The notes below the pieces were generated by a model, which was given only the letters and a program-made list of their open reading frames with translations, searched no databases and was not told the origin of the DNA. Below are positions 1 through 9,259 of a stretch of 37,412 nt of DNA, in pieces (position 1 is the first letter of the stretch; the number at the start of each line of letters is the position of its first letter). This DNA comes from an uncultured Bacteroidota bacterium (GTDB lineage Bacteria; Bacteroidota; Bacteroidia; Bacteroidales; VadinHA17): the NCBI GenBank assembly GCA_937864815.1, contig CALMJY010000150.1:1-37412 (forward strand). Reading direction: 5' to 3'. The position numbers were made by a program, and so were the translations under genes.

Positions 1-624
1 CTGAGCCCCCATCTGACTCAGCCTCCAGGGCAGATAGGGATTAGGCATCGTGGTGTATCCCGGAGTTGCCCAGAGATCATTACAGATAAGAATGCCAAAA
101 CGTATTCCCTTCCAGTCGAAAGTTCTTAAGGCCCCCTCAACATAGGAAGTCATTTCCCCCGATCCCGGTAAATCGAGCCTGCTGCATCTGAGTATTTTTG
201 AATGTGCCCCAAGATAGTTTCCATCAGGGGTATAAACCCTGACCTGGTTATAGCAGTATTCTGCATCATTAACTTTTTCCTTAAAACAGGTTCCCAGAAA
301 CAACCCTATTTTTTTCTCTGCTGCCTTTGCAATAATCTCCTTCAATGCCTCTGAAACTTTCTCCTGGCTGAACTTGTCAGTATATCCTGAAAGAGATCCT
401 TCAGGAGTGACCAGAAATTCTGCTCCTTCCTTAGTTGCATAACTTATTCCTTCAAGGATCAGCGTTTTATTCTTTTTAATATCGTTGGTTACATTCATCT
501 GAAAACCCGAAATCTTCATCATATTTTCTTTTGTTTTGGTCTGGCTTGCTAACTCCCGTGAAAAGAATAGGTTACTAAGTATCAAAAATAAACCTGCCCT
601 GCGAAGAAAGATCTGATATTTCAT
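1..624 (-). CDS. Carbon-nitrogen hydrolase (nitrilase superfamily), 3' part cut by window edge
   Basis: An open frame runs from an ATG at 624 to the window edge without a stop (208 residues present), so the C-terminus is missing. I translated it by hand. The N-terminus is a hydrophobic export signal (about residues 8-27). The Glu-Lys-Cys triad of carbon-nitrogen hydrolases is complete: E75 in TPEG, K143 in AHSKI and C181 in LICNDLW. Family members hydrolyse amides or nitriles; the substrate here cannot be named. The gene begins 31 bases after the stop of the enolase-superfamily gene and is on the same strand, so it is probably the last or a late gene of that cluster. A secreted amidase would fit removal of an acyl or amide group from a carbohydrate-derived compound, but that is inference. 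Confidence 0.85.
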   Translation of the reverse strand, partial: MKYQIFLRRAGLFLILSNLFFSRELASQTKTKENMMKISGFQMNVTNDIKKNKTLILEGISYATKEGAEFLVTPEGSLSGYTDKFSQEKVSEALKEIIAKAAEKKIGLFLGTCFKEKVNDAEYCYNQVRVYTPDGNYLGAHSKILRCSRLDLPGSGEMTSYVEGALRTFDWKGIRFGILICNDLWATPGYTTMPNPYLPWRLSQMGAQ

Positions 625-655
625 AACTCATTGTTATTAAAATTTATCTTATGAA

Positions 656-1969
656 TCACACAGTAGCAACTGTTTGAACGATTGCATCTCCATTTTTAAA
701 GAGTTCTTCCCTGATCTCTACTCCCAGCCCCGGTGCTTCAGATGTCTTCACATACCCGTTTTCAGGTACCGGAATCCCATTTACAAAATAAGGAAACTGA
801 TGAGTGTATTTCCAGTAATTGCTCTCCATGTAACAGAAATTCTGTACTGCAGTACAGAGATGAGCAGATGCTGCAAACAGCAAGGGACCACCGCATGTAT
901 GAGGCGAGACAGGGATATGATAAGCATCAGCCATATCGCACATCTTTTTACCCTCTGTTATACCACCGCACCAGCAAAGATCAAGCATCAGGATATCCAA
1001 AGCCCGTGCTTCAAGGAAATCCTTAAGCTGGTAACGGGTAGCCATTGTTTCGCTATGCGCTATGGGAATACTGGTTTCACTCGCCAGCATTGCATAGGAC
1101 TGGGCAGAATCGGGTAGAAGAATATCCTCAGCATGAATCACATTAAATTCTTCACAGGCTCTGAGTATTCGCTGAGCTCCCGGCAGATCAAATCCTCCCC
1201 ATCCGTCAATCAGTATTTCCATCTTTTTCCCGGCTACCTTGTCAATCTGCCTGAGCCATTCAATACCTTTATCGATTCCGTCAGAACTGATATAGCCTCC
1301 ATCCGACCTGAAAGGATAGATCTTCATGGCAGTAATTCCTCTGTCCAGAAGAAATGTTACAATCTTCTCAGTATCCGGACCCATTTTGGTATTGTTAATT
1401 GCCCAATAATCAGTGACAGTATTATAAACCTTTACCTTAGATCTTGTCTTGCCGCCGATAAGCCTGTAAAGAGGAAGTCCGGCCGATTTTCCAAGAATAT
1501 CAAGCAGTGCCATATCAATTGCACTCATCATGTGCATCTCCGACCCGCCTGCATTCCTCATTGCCTGGTACTTGTATATCCCTTTAAGTATCTTTTCAAT
1601 ATCGCGGGGATCCTCTCCGATCAGATATTCTGCAGCAAGGTCCTTAAGACTTCCCAGTTCACCGTTTACCGAAGGATATGTTTCCCCGTAACCAACAATC
1701 CCTGTATTCGTATGTATCCTTATCCAGCAGAACTCCGTGGTACCACTTCCGCCCGATCCGCCACCTATTTTGAGTTTCTCATTGAAATGTATGCTTTCAA
1801 CTTTGGTGATCTTCATCTCTCCCGAAGGTCCCGGTTTATCCTGTGAATTAACAAAAGATGCATTCAGCTCCGCTTTGCTCAGGAAAGGTAAAGCTGCACT
1901 TAATCCTAATCCTTTTATTGCCATGCGCCTGCTGATCCCTTTTTTACTGAAATTATATTCCATACCCAT
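656..1969 (-). CDS. Secreted enolase-superfamily (mandelate racemase/muconate lactonizing-like) enzyme
   Basis: 437 residues. The N-terminus resembles a twin-arginine signal (SRRMAIKG at 13-20, then a short hydrophobic stretch), so export is folded and probably to the periplasm. The barrel carries three acidic metal ligands expected in the superfamily: D255 (LIDGW), E281 (HAEDI) and E307 (HSETM), plus H357 in SPHTCGG, the usual position of the catalytic His near the end of the barrel. The Lys position is represented by K216 (MKIYP), but the second Lys of a KxK motif is Tyr. The residue two after the first metal ligand is Trp, not the His of galactonate dehydratases. The fold is certain; the reaction (sugar-acid dehydration, racemisation or epimerisation) is not. 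Two ATGs (codons 1 and 3) are possible starts. It lies 45 bases after the GH36-like gene. Confidence 0.88.
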   Translation of the reverse strand: MGMEYNFSKKGISRRMAIKGLGLSAALPFLSKAELNASFVNSQDKPGPSGEMKITKVESIHFNEKLKIGGGSGGSGTTEFCWIRIHTNTGIVGYGETYPSVNGELGSLKDLAAEYLIGEDPRDIEKILKGIYKYQAMRNAGGSEMHMMSAIDMALLDILGKSAGLPLYRLIGGKTRSKVKVYNTVTDYWAINNTKMGPDTEKIVTFLLDRGITAMKIYPFRSDGGYISSDGIDKGIEWLRQIDKVAGKKMEILIDGWGGFDLPGAQRILRACEEFNVIHAEDILLPDSAQSYAMLASETSIPIAHSETMATRYQLKDFLEARALDILMLDLCWCGGITEGKKMCDMADAYHIPVSPHTCGGPLLFAASAHLCTAVQNFCYMESNYWKYTHQFPYFVNGIPVPENGYVKTSEAPGLGVEIREELFKNGDAIVQTVATV

Positions 1970-2014
1970 TTTTTACCTTACAAATTATACAGATCATCTG
2001 AATTAGCCTGCTGT

Positions 2015-4027
2015 TTAATTGACAGGCACTGCATCAAATATCCTGATCTCAAACGGCTTCAGTATTATCATGAAAGACCTGCCTGGAACTGAAGGATTTG
2101 ACTTTCCATTTGTATCAGAAATTACATCGGTGAAAAGGTAAGTGTCATTAATACCTTCAGGTATTTCAAATGCATTTCTAACACTGAATTTAAATACTTT
2201 TTCCACAGAAGAGGGATTACGGAGAGACAATGCTCCCTTTTCCTCTGACCATGCTGCATAACCGTAAACCTCTCCTTTGGCAGGATCACCTCCAATCCAA
2301 TGTACATCAGCCATTACAGATTCATTTTCTTTTGCCCATTTTGCTGCTGAAGCCAGGCAATCCCAGTTATTCGTGTTAAGCTTATGAGGATTAATATACA
2401 ACTCCTGCAGGTTCGTACCGGTAGCAAAAAATGACCATATTTCGTCCGAAATATCTCTGTCATTCATTTCAAACAGTCCGGGATTGCCGTTATCCGCGAT
2501 ACAAATTCCACATGTCATAAGTGAATTAAGCGGGAACAAGGGTCCTCTCAGCACAACATTTTTGTAGACATCAGCATCACGATAGGTTATCCACTGTTGC
2601 CTCTTTGAACCTTCCCCTTTCATGTTTGTATCGTCTCCACCCCGCCATATATTATCACCATACTTCAGCCAGTAAACCGAAGGCCAGGTACCAGTTGTCA
2701 TGCTCAGATACAGATCTGGCTTCAGGTGAAGCAGGTCTTTAAGAAGATTCAGAAATGACTCAACATCTTTCTCATATTCGGCAGGATCACCGCTACCTGC
2801 TCCGATACCTGCACCCACTCCGTCAAACTTGAACATGAAAATGCCATAGTTCCTTATGAAATCAAAGGCAACTTCCTTAAACCTGTTGTAATAGACAGGT
2901 CCTGACAGAGAAAATCCATTTCTGTTTGTCTCAAAGGGTGGATTCTGCTTGTTTCCGTATTCAATTCTCTTTTCCTTCGATTCACCATAACCGCCGAAAG
3001 GTGACATCCATACGCCAATTTGAGAATCATATGACTGAACCATTTTTTTCAGGTCTGAAAAACCCTGGGGGAATCCTGAGTGGAACTTCCAGAGTGACCT
3101 GTGGTCATCCCATCCATCATCAAAAAGGAATCCATTCATTTTTATATTCCGGGCTTTAATAAGGCTGTCACCAAAAACCCTTATCCTGTCAAGGGATTCC
3201 TTTTCATCAAAGATCATGTTGTGCCAGGAAATGTCGAACCATGAATTATAATGAAGGTTCTGATAATAAGGATGCGCACGTTCCTGCTCAACATAGTACT
3301 GGAATCCCCTTCGCAGCTGACCGGATGGTACTACTCCGAAAACCGTAGATAATTCATCTGTAAGTCTGTTCACTGAAATGCTGATCTCCCTGTCGTCTTT
3401 TTTGATCTTCGAAAGAGGATACTCAAGGGCAAAGAACATATTCCCTGCAATAATTGGCGAACCATCGGTATTACCGGCCTTCTCTGCATCTGATGAAGTC
3501 GGCAGCTTTACCATGGCTATATTTACAATCCCATCAGGATCACTTGTAATGAACCGGAAAATCTGTCTTATATAATTTGCTCCGTCCCTTATTTCAGCTT
3601 TCCATTCAATTGTTATACCCTTACTCTCAAGCAATGCAGAGATTGTTTTACCCTTCAACCTGCCTGCAAGTCTCTGTGAAGAACTATTTCCGGAGATCTC
3701 AGCAATAACAGGAGTCTTTTTAACAGTGAAATCATCAGAGGAAATGGTTTGCCCGTTCTTAAGACTGAATTCGAACACAGGTAAATCAAGGCCTTTTATT
3801 GCTGCTGGTTTACTTTTGTCTTCAAATCCTGTAATTCTCAGTCTCTTTCCCGTGAATGAAACCTCCATTGCAAGAACCTTGTTCCCGATAATATATATTC
3901 CTTTTGTAGCCTGTATTATACTGGCTTCTCCGGGATCACTTCCCGGATATATCAACTGTGCGCTGATCAGTTCCGGTTTCAGCAAAAGCAGAAATATCAA
4001 ACAGGGAAAAAAAGCATACTTTTTCAT
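2015..4027 (-). CDS. Secreted GH36/melibiase-like glycoside hydrolase
   Basis: 670 residues with a Sec signal peptide (about 1-23, ending ISAQ). The first 270 residues are beta-rich, as in the N-terminal domain of GH36-type enzymes. The catalytic barrel follows, with FLFDDGW at 300-306, the FKFDG motif placing the probable nucleophile at D402, and WRGGDD at 461-466 offering the acid/base Asp. A short beta domain closes the protein. Related Bacteroidota proteins are annotated as alpha-galactosidases, or misleadingly as enterotoxins. Release of alpha-linked galactose or a related sugar is the likeliest role, but the exact linkage cannot be read from sequence. It sits 27 bases after the DUF5009-like gene and 45 bases before the enolase-superfamily gene, consistent with one transcript. 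Confidence 0.85.
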   Translation of the reverse strand: MKKYAFFPCLIFLLLLKPELISAQLIYPGSDPGEASIIQATKGIYIIGNKVLAMEVSFTGKRLRITGFEDKSKPAAIKGLDLPVFEFSLKNGQTISSDDFTVKKTPVIAEISGNSSSQRLAGRLKGKTISALLESKGITIEWKAEIRDGANYIRQIFRFITSDPDGIVNIAMVKLPTSSDAEKAGNTDGSPIIAGNMFFALEYPLSKIKKDDREISISVNRLTDELSTVFGVVPSGQLRRGFQYYVEQERAHPYYQNLHYNSWFDISWHNMIFDEKESLDRIRVFGDSLIKARNIKMNGFLFDDGWDDHRSLWKFHSGFPQGFSDLKKMVQSYDSQIGVWMSPFGGYGESKEKRIEYGNKQNPPFETNRNGFSLSGPVYYNRFKEVAFDFIRNYGIFMFKFDGVGAGIGAGSGDPAEYEKDVESFLNLLKDLLHLKPDLYLSMTTGTWPSVYWLKYGDNIWRGGDDTNMKGEGSKRQQWITYRDADVYKNVVLRGPLFPLNSLMTCGICIADNGNPGLFEMNDRDISDEIWSFFATGTNLQELYINPHKLNTNNWDCLASAAKWAKENESVMADVHWIGGDPAKGEVYGYAAWSEEKGALSLRNPSSVEKVFKFSVRNAFEIPEGINDTYLFTDVISDTNGKSNPSVPGRSFMIILKPFEIRIFDAVPVN

Positions 4028-4054
4028 TATTGATGCATTATGTGATTCTGTTTC

Positions 4055-5269
4055 TCAAAGTTTCATTCTTACTCCAAATCTGATCAGTAAACCTGTAATT
4101 GATACACAAAGCATTGCAAAGAGGAAGGTCTTTAAAAGTCCAACACTTCCGGTTCTGAGAACTTCCGGCAGACTTATATGCAGGAAGTTCCGTATCCCGT
4201 AAACCAGGTAAGGCACAAGGTAACATAGAATTGTAGCTGTCCCAGCAGGCTTTATCAGGTCGAACCATTTTGCTTTCTTTCCAATATCTGCAATCCAGTA
4301 AATTGTTATGAATGCAAGAATTGTAAATGCACTGCAGAGATATAGCCAGGCTGGTGTTGCTCCCAGTTTTGCCAGGCCCCAGTAAGGTCTGGTGATTACA
4401 GAAAGAACTATCAGTAATGCTGAAAATCCAGTTAAGGCAAGTGTCATTTTCAGATTCTCATTCTTATTTACAAAAAACTGGAAGATCATTGTTGTAAGTA
4501 CTCCACCCATTGTCAATCCTGTAAGGGTTCCTCCGCTTATTGCACTGGGTATGATTGTCATAACTTCACGTGGTATAAGGTGGGCTTTGCCTGCCATACT
4601 GACAATACAGAAAAAGATCCATCCCCCAAGTATAATCCAGAAGTTGTTTTTTGCAATAACAGTAAGAGTGGCACTTACCAGGTATGCCCAGCCGATGAGT
4701 CCCAGTATTCCCCACCATGATGGAGAGAACCGGTGAATATTGCCTTCCTGACCTCCCCTGTAAATAATTGCAAGAATTATTAAAGTGATTATAGCTATTG
4801 ATCTGAGAACAACCGGAATATATTTTTTCATGGTATCAGGATAGGTATTCCAGATCAGGATAAAAGCTATGCATATCATCGGATTCCAGTACATCTTTGG
4901 CATTCCTGTAGCTGCAGCATTGTAAGTTTCTCCGTTTACAAGAAAAACACCCATTATCAATAGTGCTACTGTCCTTAAAAGGACGTGCTGCACCAGTTGC
5001 CATTCTGTGTCACCCTTCTTTCTCCGGTTATTGATAGCATAGGGAAGGGATAGTCCGACTATGAAAAGAAACGCTGGAAAAACAACATCGGCAAGACCTA
5101 TTCCATCAACACCGCGTTCAACATGACCAAGCCATTCAGGGATTCCCTTAAGTGACCATAAATCATTCACAAATATCATTAATACCATAGTCAGTGCACG
5201 GAGAATGTCGATCGTTGCTATGCGATTGGAGGAAGTAACCGCTTCGTGTGTGGCTGATTTACTTTTCAT
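4055..5269 (-). CDS. DUF5009/HGSNAT-like polytopic membrane acyltransferase
   Basis: 404 residues, with about ten hydrophobic helices throughout and no signal peptide. The N-terminus, IDILRALTMVLMIFVND, and the following DVVFPAFLFIVGLSLP are the signature of the heparan-alpha-glucosaminide N-acetyltransferase-like/DUF5009 group. Members move acetyl groups across the inner membrane onto sugars, or are thought to. In Bacteroidota they often sit in polysaccharide-degrading clusters, which fits its place upstream of a GH36-type enzyme, an enolase-superfamily enzyme and a C-N hydrolase. It is the first gene of that minus-strand run; the only upstream sequence is the 573-base divergent region. The acetyl acceptor is unknown. 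Confidence 0.82.
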   Translation of the reverse strand: MKSKSATHEAVTSSNRIATIDILRALTMVLMIFVNDLWSLKGIPEWLGHVERGVDGIGLADVVFPAFLFIVGLSLPYAINNRRKKGDTEWQLVQHVLLRTVALLIMGVFLVNGETYNAAATGMPKMYWNPMICIAFILIWNTYPDTMKKYIPVVLRSIAIITLIILAIIYRGGQEGNIHRFSPSWWGILGLIGWAYLVSATLTVIAKNNFWIILGGWIFFCIVSMAGKAHLIPREVMTIIPSAISGGTLTGLTMGGVLTTMIFQFFVNKNENLKMTLALTGFSALLIVLSVITRPYWGLAKLGATPAWLYLCSAFTILAFITIYWIADIGKKAKWFDLIKPAGTATILCYLVPYLVYGIRNFLHISLPEVLRTGSVGLLKTFLFAMLCVSITGLLIRFGVRMKL

Positions 5270-5842
5270 AATAATAAGTGATTAGAATGTCATTCTGAAA
5301 ATCAATATTAAAAATATTCCTTGTACTCAAATCATTCATTACTAATTTAGTACATTCCCATTAAATGATACTAAAATTACCTCACTTTTAACTATATTTA
5401 AGAATATCCAAGGTATTATTTAATAATTATAATTGTACCTCCGCTTTTTTCGTTCATTGACATGGGAAAAACTAACCGGGTTCATATTGCAAACTGATAA
5501 TTTCAATATTTTTTCTTGCTACTTTCACCGGTTCCCATCCTGAAGATGTCTATCTGCTAACCATTTGATCAATCTCTTGAATAACAATATGATACGGCTA
5601 GCCTTTGAAATTTGAAATACAGGTATTCGCACCTCGGGTTTGTTATATCAGCGGTGGTTAAGGGAAGTTTTTATTGTTTTTCATTGAACCCGGAATATTG
5701 ATTTTTAATTGAGGGCCAGGATTGTAAAGGGAATTCAGTGGTTGTAACTTTAAGAAATATTTAACATAATAAGGCTATATGCGGATAAACATATTAAGAA
5801 TGCTGATGTTAATCAGGTATAGACTTATCCTATTCTTATTAT
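5270..5842. other. Divergent intergenic region, 573 bases, no gene seen
   Basis: AT-rich non-coding spacer between the minus-strand catabolic cluster and the plus-strand FG-GAP gene. I found no reading frame with a recognisable product, no tRNA and no clear hairpin terminator. A candidate promoter for the plus-strand gene lies near its right end (5722-5752). No convincing phylum-type promoter could be found for the minus-strand gene; a TAAAAATA at 5309-5316 (TATTTTTA read on the minus strand) lacks a properly spaced -33 TTG. The middle, roughly 5450-5640, is a little less AT-rich but shows nothing I can name. Confidence 0.6.
5722..5752 (+). promoter_or_regulatory. Candidate promoter for the FG-GAP/haloperoxidase operon
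   Basis: TTG at 5722-5724, a 20-base spacer, then TAACTTTA at 5745-5752. This matches the Bacteroidota pattern TTG-N19/20-TAnnTTTG except for A instead of G at the last base. It would give a leader of roughly 90 bases. Confidence 0.4.
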
Positions 5843-8800
5843 ATGTGTCCCATGAATTATTACAGGTTAATCAGATCTTCATTTATAATTATTATACCAC
5901 TTTTTATTAATTCATGTAAGGAAGAATCAACTCTTTTTACATCTATCAGTTCCTCCAGTTCAGGCATAAATTTCAGAAACAACATTATTGAAAATGACTC
6001 TGTTAACCAGCTCGATATTGAAAACGTATATAACGGAGGAGGAGTAGGAATTGGAGACTTCAATAAGGATGGCCTACCTGATATTTTTTTTACGGGAAAT
6101 GTGGTTCCTTCAAAATTATATCTTAATAAATCAGATTTCAGATTTACAGATATAACTGAACAAGCGGGTATTAATACCTCTGGAAAATGGTGCAGGGGCG
6201 TTGCAGTTATTGATATTAACTGTGATGAATGGCCAGATATATATATAAGTGTTACACTTAAAAAAAATCCGGCTGATAGAATTAATCTTCTCTACATCAA
6301 CCATGGGCTGAACAGCGAAGGAATCCCTGTATTCAAAGAAGAAGCCCGCACCTACAGCCTTGATGACGATTCACACACAACCCAGGCACTCTTCTTCGAT
6401 TATGATAATGACGGAGACCTTGATGTTTACCTTGTTGTAAATGAGATAAATGAAAGATATTCGCCCTATATGTTCAGACCGGTTATCAGGAACGGGAGAA
6501 ATCCCAGTACCGGGAAACTTCTGCGTAATGACTGGAATAATGATCTCGGGCATCCTGTTTTTACTGATGTCTCATCGGAGGCAGGGATACTGACTGAAGG
6601 CTATGGCCATTCTGCTTTCATCACTGACATCAATAATGATGGATGGAAAGACATTTATGTAGGCAATGATTTCTTCACTAATGATCTTCTATGGATAAAT
6701 AACGGCAATGGAACATTCACCGACAGGCTGCAGGAATATTTCAAGCATACTTCAGCAAACACCATGGGAACCGATTTCGGTGATATAAACAATGACGGCC
6801 TGTTTGATATCATTACACTTGATATGAACCCGGAAGACAACCTGAGGAAGAAAATGATGCTCCCTCCTGCCAGGTATCAGATTTATCAGTATACAGAACA
6901 GTATAACTACAGCTATCAGTATGTAAGGAATATCATCCAGCTTAACCAGGGAAATATTGCTGCAAATGATACAACATCTCATCCTTTTTTTAGTGATATC
7001 GGCTATTATGCAGGTATTACCGCCACAGACTGGAGCTGGTCCCCCTTGCTGGCTGACTTTGACTATGATGGTTTCGCTGATCTTATAATCTGTAACGGCT
7101 TCCCCAAAGATATCACTGACCACGATTTCGCCATGTTCAGGACTAAAGCCTATAAGGTAGCATCAAAGAACGAGATACTCAGCCAGGTGCCTGTTGTAAA
7201 GCTTCATAACTATGCATTCAGGAATAATGGAGATCTCACATTCTCAGATGTTTCAGAATCCTGGGGCATGACAACACCCTCATTCTCAAATGGTGCTGCC
7301 TTTGCTGATTTTGACCTCGACGGGGATCTCGATCTTGTAATGAACAATATCAACGATGTAGCTTATCTTTACCGGAACAATATCAGGGAAACCTCACCTG
7401 AAAAAAGCAATTATCTTAATATCAGGCTTGCAGGAGATTCATTAAACAGGGATGGTATAGGCAGCCTCGTTTCCCTGTATTTCGATAATGGAAAAACCCT
7501 TGTAAGGGAGAATACTCCTTTCAGAGGTTATCTGTCGACACTTGAAACGACAGTCTATTTCGGTATGGGATTAGCTACGAAAGCTGATTCTGTAGTGATC
7601 CGCTGGCAAAATGGCCTTATACAGAAAATTTATAATGTTGGTGCGAATCAGTCACTTACAGTTTCTGTCGATTCGGCCGGAATAAATGAAAAGAAACGGA
7701 GAACCAGGATACCTTCGGGGCAGATGTTCGATGATTTTACAGGCGAATCCGGTATCGATCATTTCCCGGAAGAAGAAGATTTTGTTGATTTCAATATTCA
7801 GAAACTCATACCCCATAAGTATTCTGAATCAGGACCATATATTGCAGCAGGAGATGTTGACGGCAATGGTCTTGAAGACATAGTATGCGGAGGATCGTCA
7901 GGTCATAATGCCATGGCATTCCTTCAGCAGGCGAACGGGAAGTTTATTTCCAGGCCTCTTGATGTCCGTGATAAGAAGGAAAAAACATGGGATGATGCCG
8001 GTATACTCTTGTTAGATGCCGATAATGACGGTGACCTGGATATTTACATTGCCTCAGGAGGTTATGAGAATGAGCCGGGATCCTCTTATTACAGTGACCA
8101 CCTCTATGTAAACGATGGTACAGGTATCTTCATTGAGGACACATCCGCAATACCATCAATCCTCATCAGTAAATCATGCGTAATATCTGCCGACTTTGAT
8201 CAGGATGGTGATCAGGATCTTTTTATTGGAGGCAGAATTGATCCATGGCACTACCCCCGTCCGGTTTCTTCTTACGTTCTGAGAAATGATTCTCACAGGC
8301 ATAAAATTCTGTTTACAGATATTACCGCTGAATCAGCACCTGAACTTATAAGCCTGGGAATGGTAAATGATGCTGTGTTCTCTGACTACGATAATGATGG
8401 TTGGACTGATCTGGTTATTGCCGGTGAATGGATGCCGCTGACCTTCTTTAAAAACATCAATGGCAGGTTCATAAATAAAACATCCGGTACAGGCATTGAA
8501 GAAAAAACCGGGTGGTGGAGATCTGTGATCCCCTGCGACTTTGACAAAGACGGTGACATGGATTATGTTTCAGGAAACCTTGGGCTAAATTCCTTTTACA
8601 GAGCCTCCGGGAAATATCCTGTGTCGGTTTACTCGGCTGATTATGACAATAACGGAAGCTACGATGCATTCCTGTCAATATATCTTCCCTCAAGCCAGGA
8701 AGACAGGACAATAAGGGAATATCCTTCAGCAGGCCGCGAGGATGCAGTAAAACAGATGATTAGCCTGCGTTCAAGATTCCAGAACTATAAATCGTATGCC

Positions 8801-9259
8801 GTGGCAACAATCGATCAGCTTTTTTCTCCCGAACAGTTTGGGAAAAGCCTGGTGCTCAGGGCAACCTGTTTTGAATCATCCTGTTTCAGAAATGAGGGCA
8901 ATGGCAGGTTCAAAATTATCCCTCTTCCTGCTGAGGCGCAGATGTCACCACTGAACTTCATGATTACTGAAGATTTTAACCACGACGGTAATGCCGATAT
9001 CGCCATAACCGGGAATGACTTTGGCACGGAGGTTCTGACCGGCCGGTATGATGCGTTTAATGGGCTTGTGCTCCTGGGTGACGGAAATAACGGATTCAGG
9101 GCCTTATCAGTTGAGGAAAGCGGATTTTTCGTACCGGGCAACGGAAGGGGCCTTGTAAAACTGAAAGATAAACAGGGAAGTCTGTTACTGGCTGCTGCAC
9201 AGAACAGAGGAAAGCTTAGAATTTTTAAACTTAATAATATACATATTCATGAAAACTAA
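5843..9259 (+). CDS. FG-GAP/VCBS repeat lipoprotein with ASPIC/UnbV domain (CRTAC1-like)
   Basis: 1138 residues from the first ATG. Codon 4 (ATG at 5852) is the more natural start because it gives a compact lipoprotein signal ending FINSC. I count about fourteen calcium-loop repeats of the form DxDxDGxxD, from DFNKDGLPD near residue 72 to DFNHDGNAD near residue 1050, in two blocks typical of FG-GAP beta-propellers. Between them, at about 522-610, lies an ASPIC/UnbV domain (GIGSLVSLYF, then YFGMGLATKADSVVIRWQNG). The protein should be a surface or periplasmic scaffold or adhesin. Its stop overlaps the start of the haloperoxidase gene by 11 bases, so the two are translationally coupled and probably work together. 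Its enzymatic role, if any, is unknown. Confidence 0.9.
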   Translation: MCPMNYYRLIRSSFIIIIPLFINSCKEESTLFTSISSSSSGINFRNNIIENDSVNQLDIENVYNGGGVGIGDFNKDGLPDIFFTGNVVPSKLYLNKSDFRFTDITEQAGINTSGKWCRGVAVIDINCDEWPDIYISVTLKKNPADRINLLYINHGLNSEGIPVFKEEARTYSLDDDSHTTQALFFDYDNDGDLDVYLVVNEINERYSPYMFRPVIRNGRNPSTGKLLRNDWNNDLGHPVFTDVSSEAGILTEGYGHSAFITDINNDGWKDIYVGNDFFTNDLLWINNGNGTFTDRLQEYFKHTSANTMGTDFGDINNDGLFDIITLDMNPEDNLRKKMMLPPARYQIYQYTEQYNYSYQYVRNIIQLNQGNIAANDTTSHPFFSDIGYYAGITATDWSWSPLLADFDYDGFADLIICNGFPKDITDHDFAMFRTKAYKVASKNEILSQVPVVKLHNYAFRNNGDLTFSDVSESWGMTTPSFSNGAAFADFDLDGDLDLVMNNINDVAYLYRNNIRETSPEKSNYLNIRLAGDSLNRDGIGSLVSLYFDNGKTLVRENTPFRGYLSTLETTVYFGMGLATKADSVVIRWQNGLIQKIYNVGANQSLTVSVDSAGINEKKRRTRIPSGQMFDDFTGESGIDHFPEEEDFVDFNIQKLIPHKYSESGPYIAAGDVDGNGLEDIVCGGSSGHNAMAFLQQANGKFISRPLDVRDKKEKTWDDAGILLLDADNDGDLDIYIASGGYENEPGSSYYSDHLYVNDGTGIFIEDTSAIPSILISKSCVISADFDQDGDQDLFIGGRIDPWHYPRPVSSYVLRNDSHRHKILFTDITAESAPELISLGMVNDAVFSDYDNDGWTDLVIAGEWMPLTFFKNINGRFINKTSGTGIEEKTGWWRSVIPCDFDKDGDMDYVSGNLGLNSFYRASGKYPVSVYSADYDNNGSYDAFLSIYLPSSQEDRTIREYPSAGREDAVKQMISLRSRFQNYKSYAVATIDQLFSPEQFGKSLVLRATCFESSCFRNEGNGRFKIIPLPAEAQMSPLNFMITEDFNHDGNADIAITGNDFGTEVLTGRYDAFNGLVLLGDGNNGFRALSVEESGFFVPGNGRGLVKLKDKQGSLLLAAAQNRGKLRIFKLNNIHIHEN

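Noticed and set aside
674-1846. Plus-strand open frames opposite the enolase-superfamily gene
   Set aside because: They have no recognisable domain and lie on the wrong strand of a gene with intact family motifs; they are shadows.
5462-5538. Possible long inverted repeat (ATGGGAA and TTCCCAT)
   Set aside because: Only seven bases pair cleanly and the inner parts are out of register; likely chance in a 573-base spacer.
5598-5606. TAGCCTTTG as a -7 box for the FG-GAP gene
   Set aside because: It has three bases rather than two between TA and TTTG, and it is more than 230 bases from the start codon.
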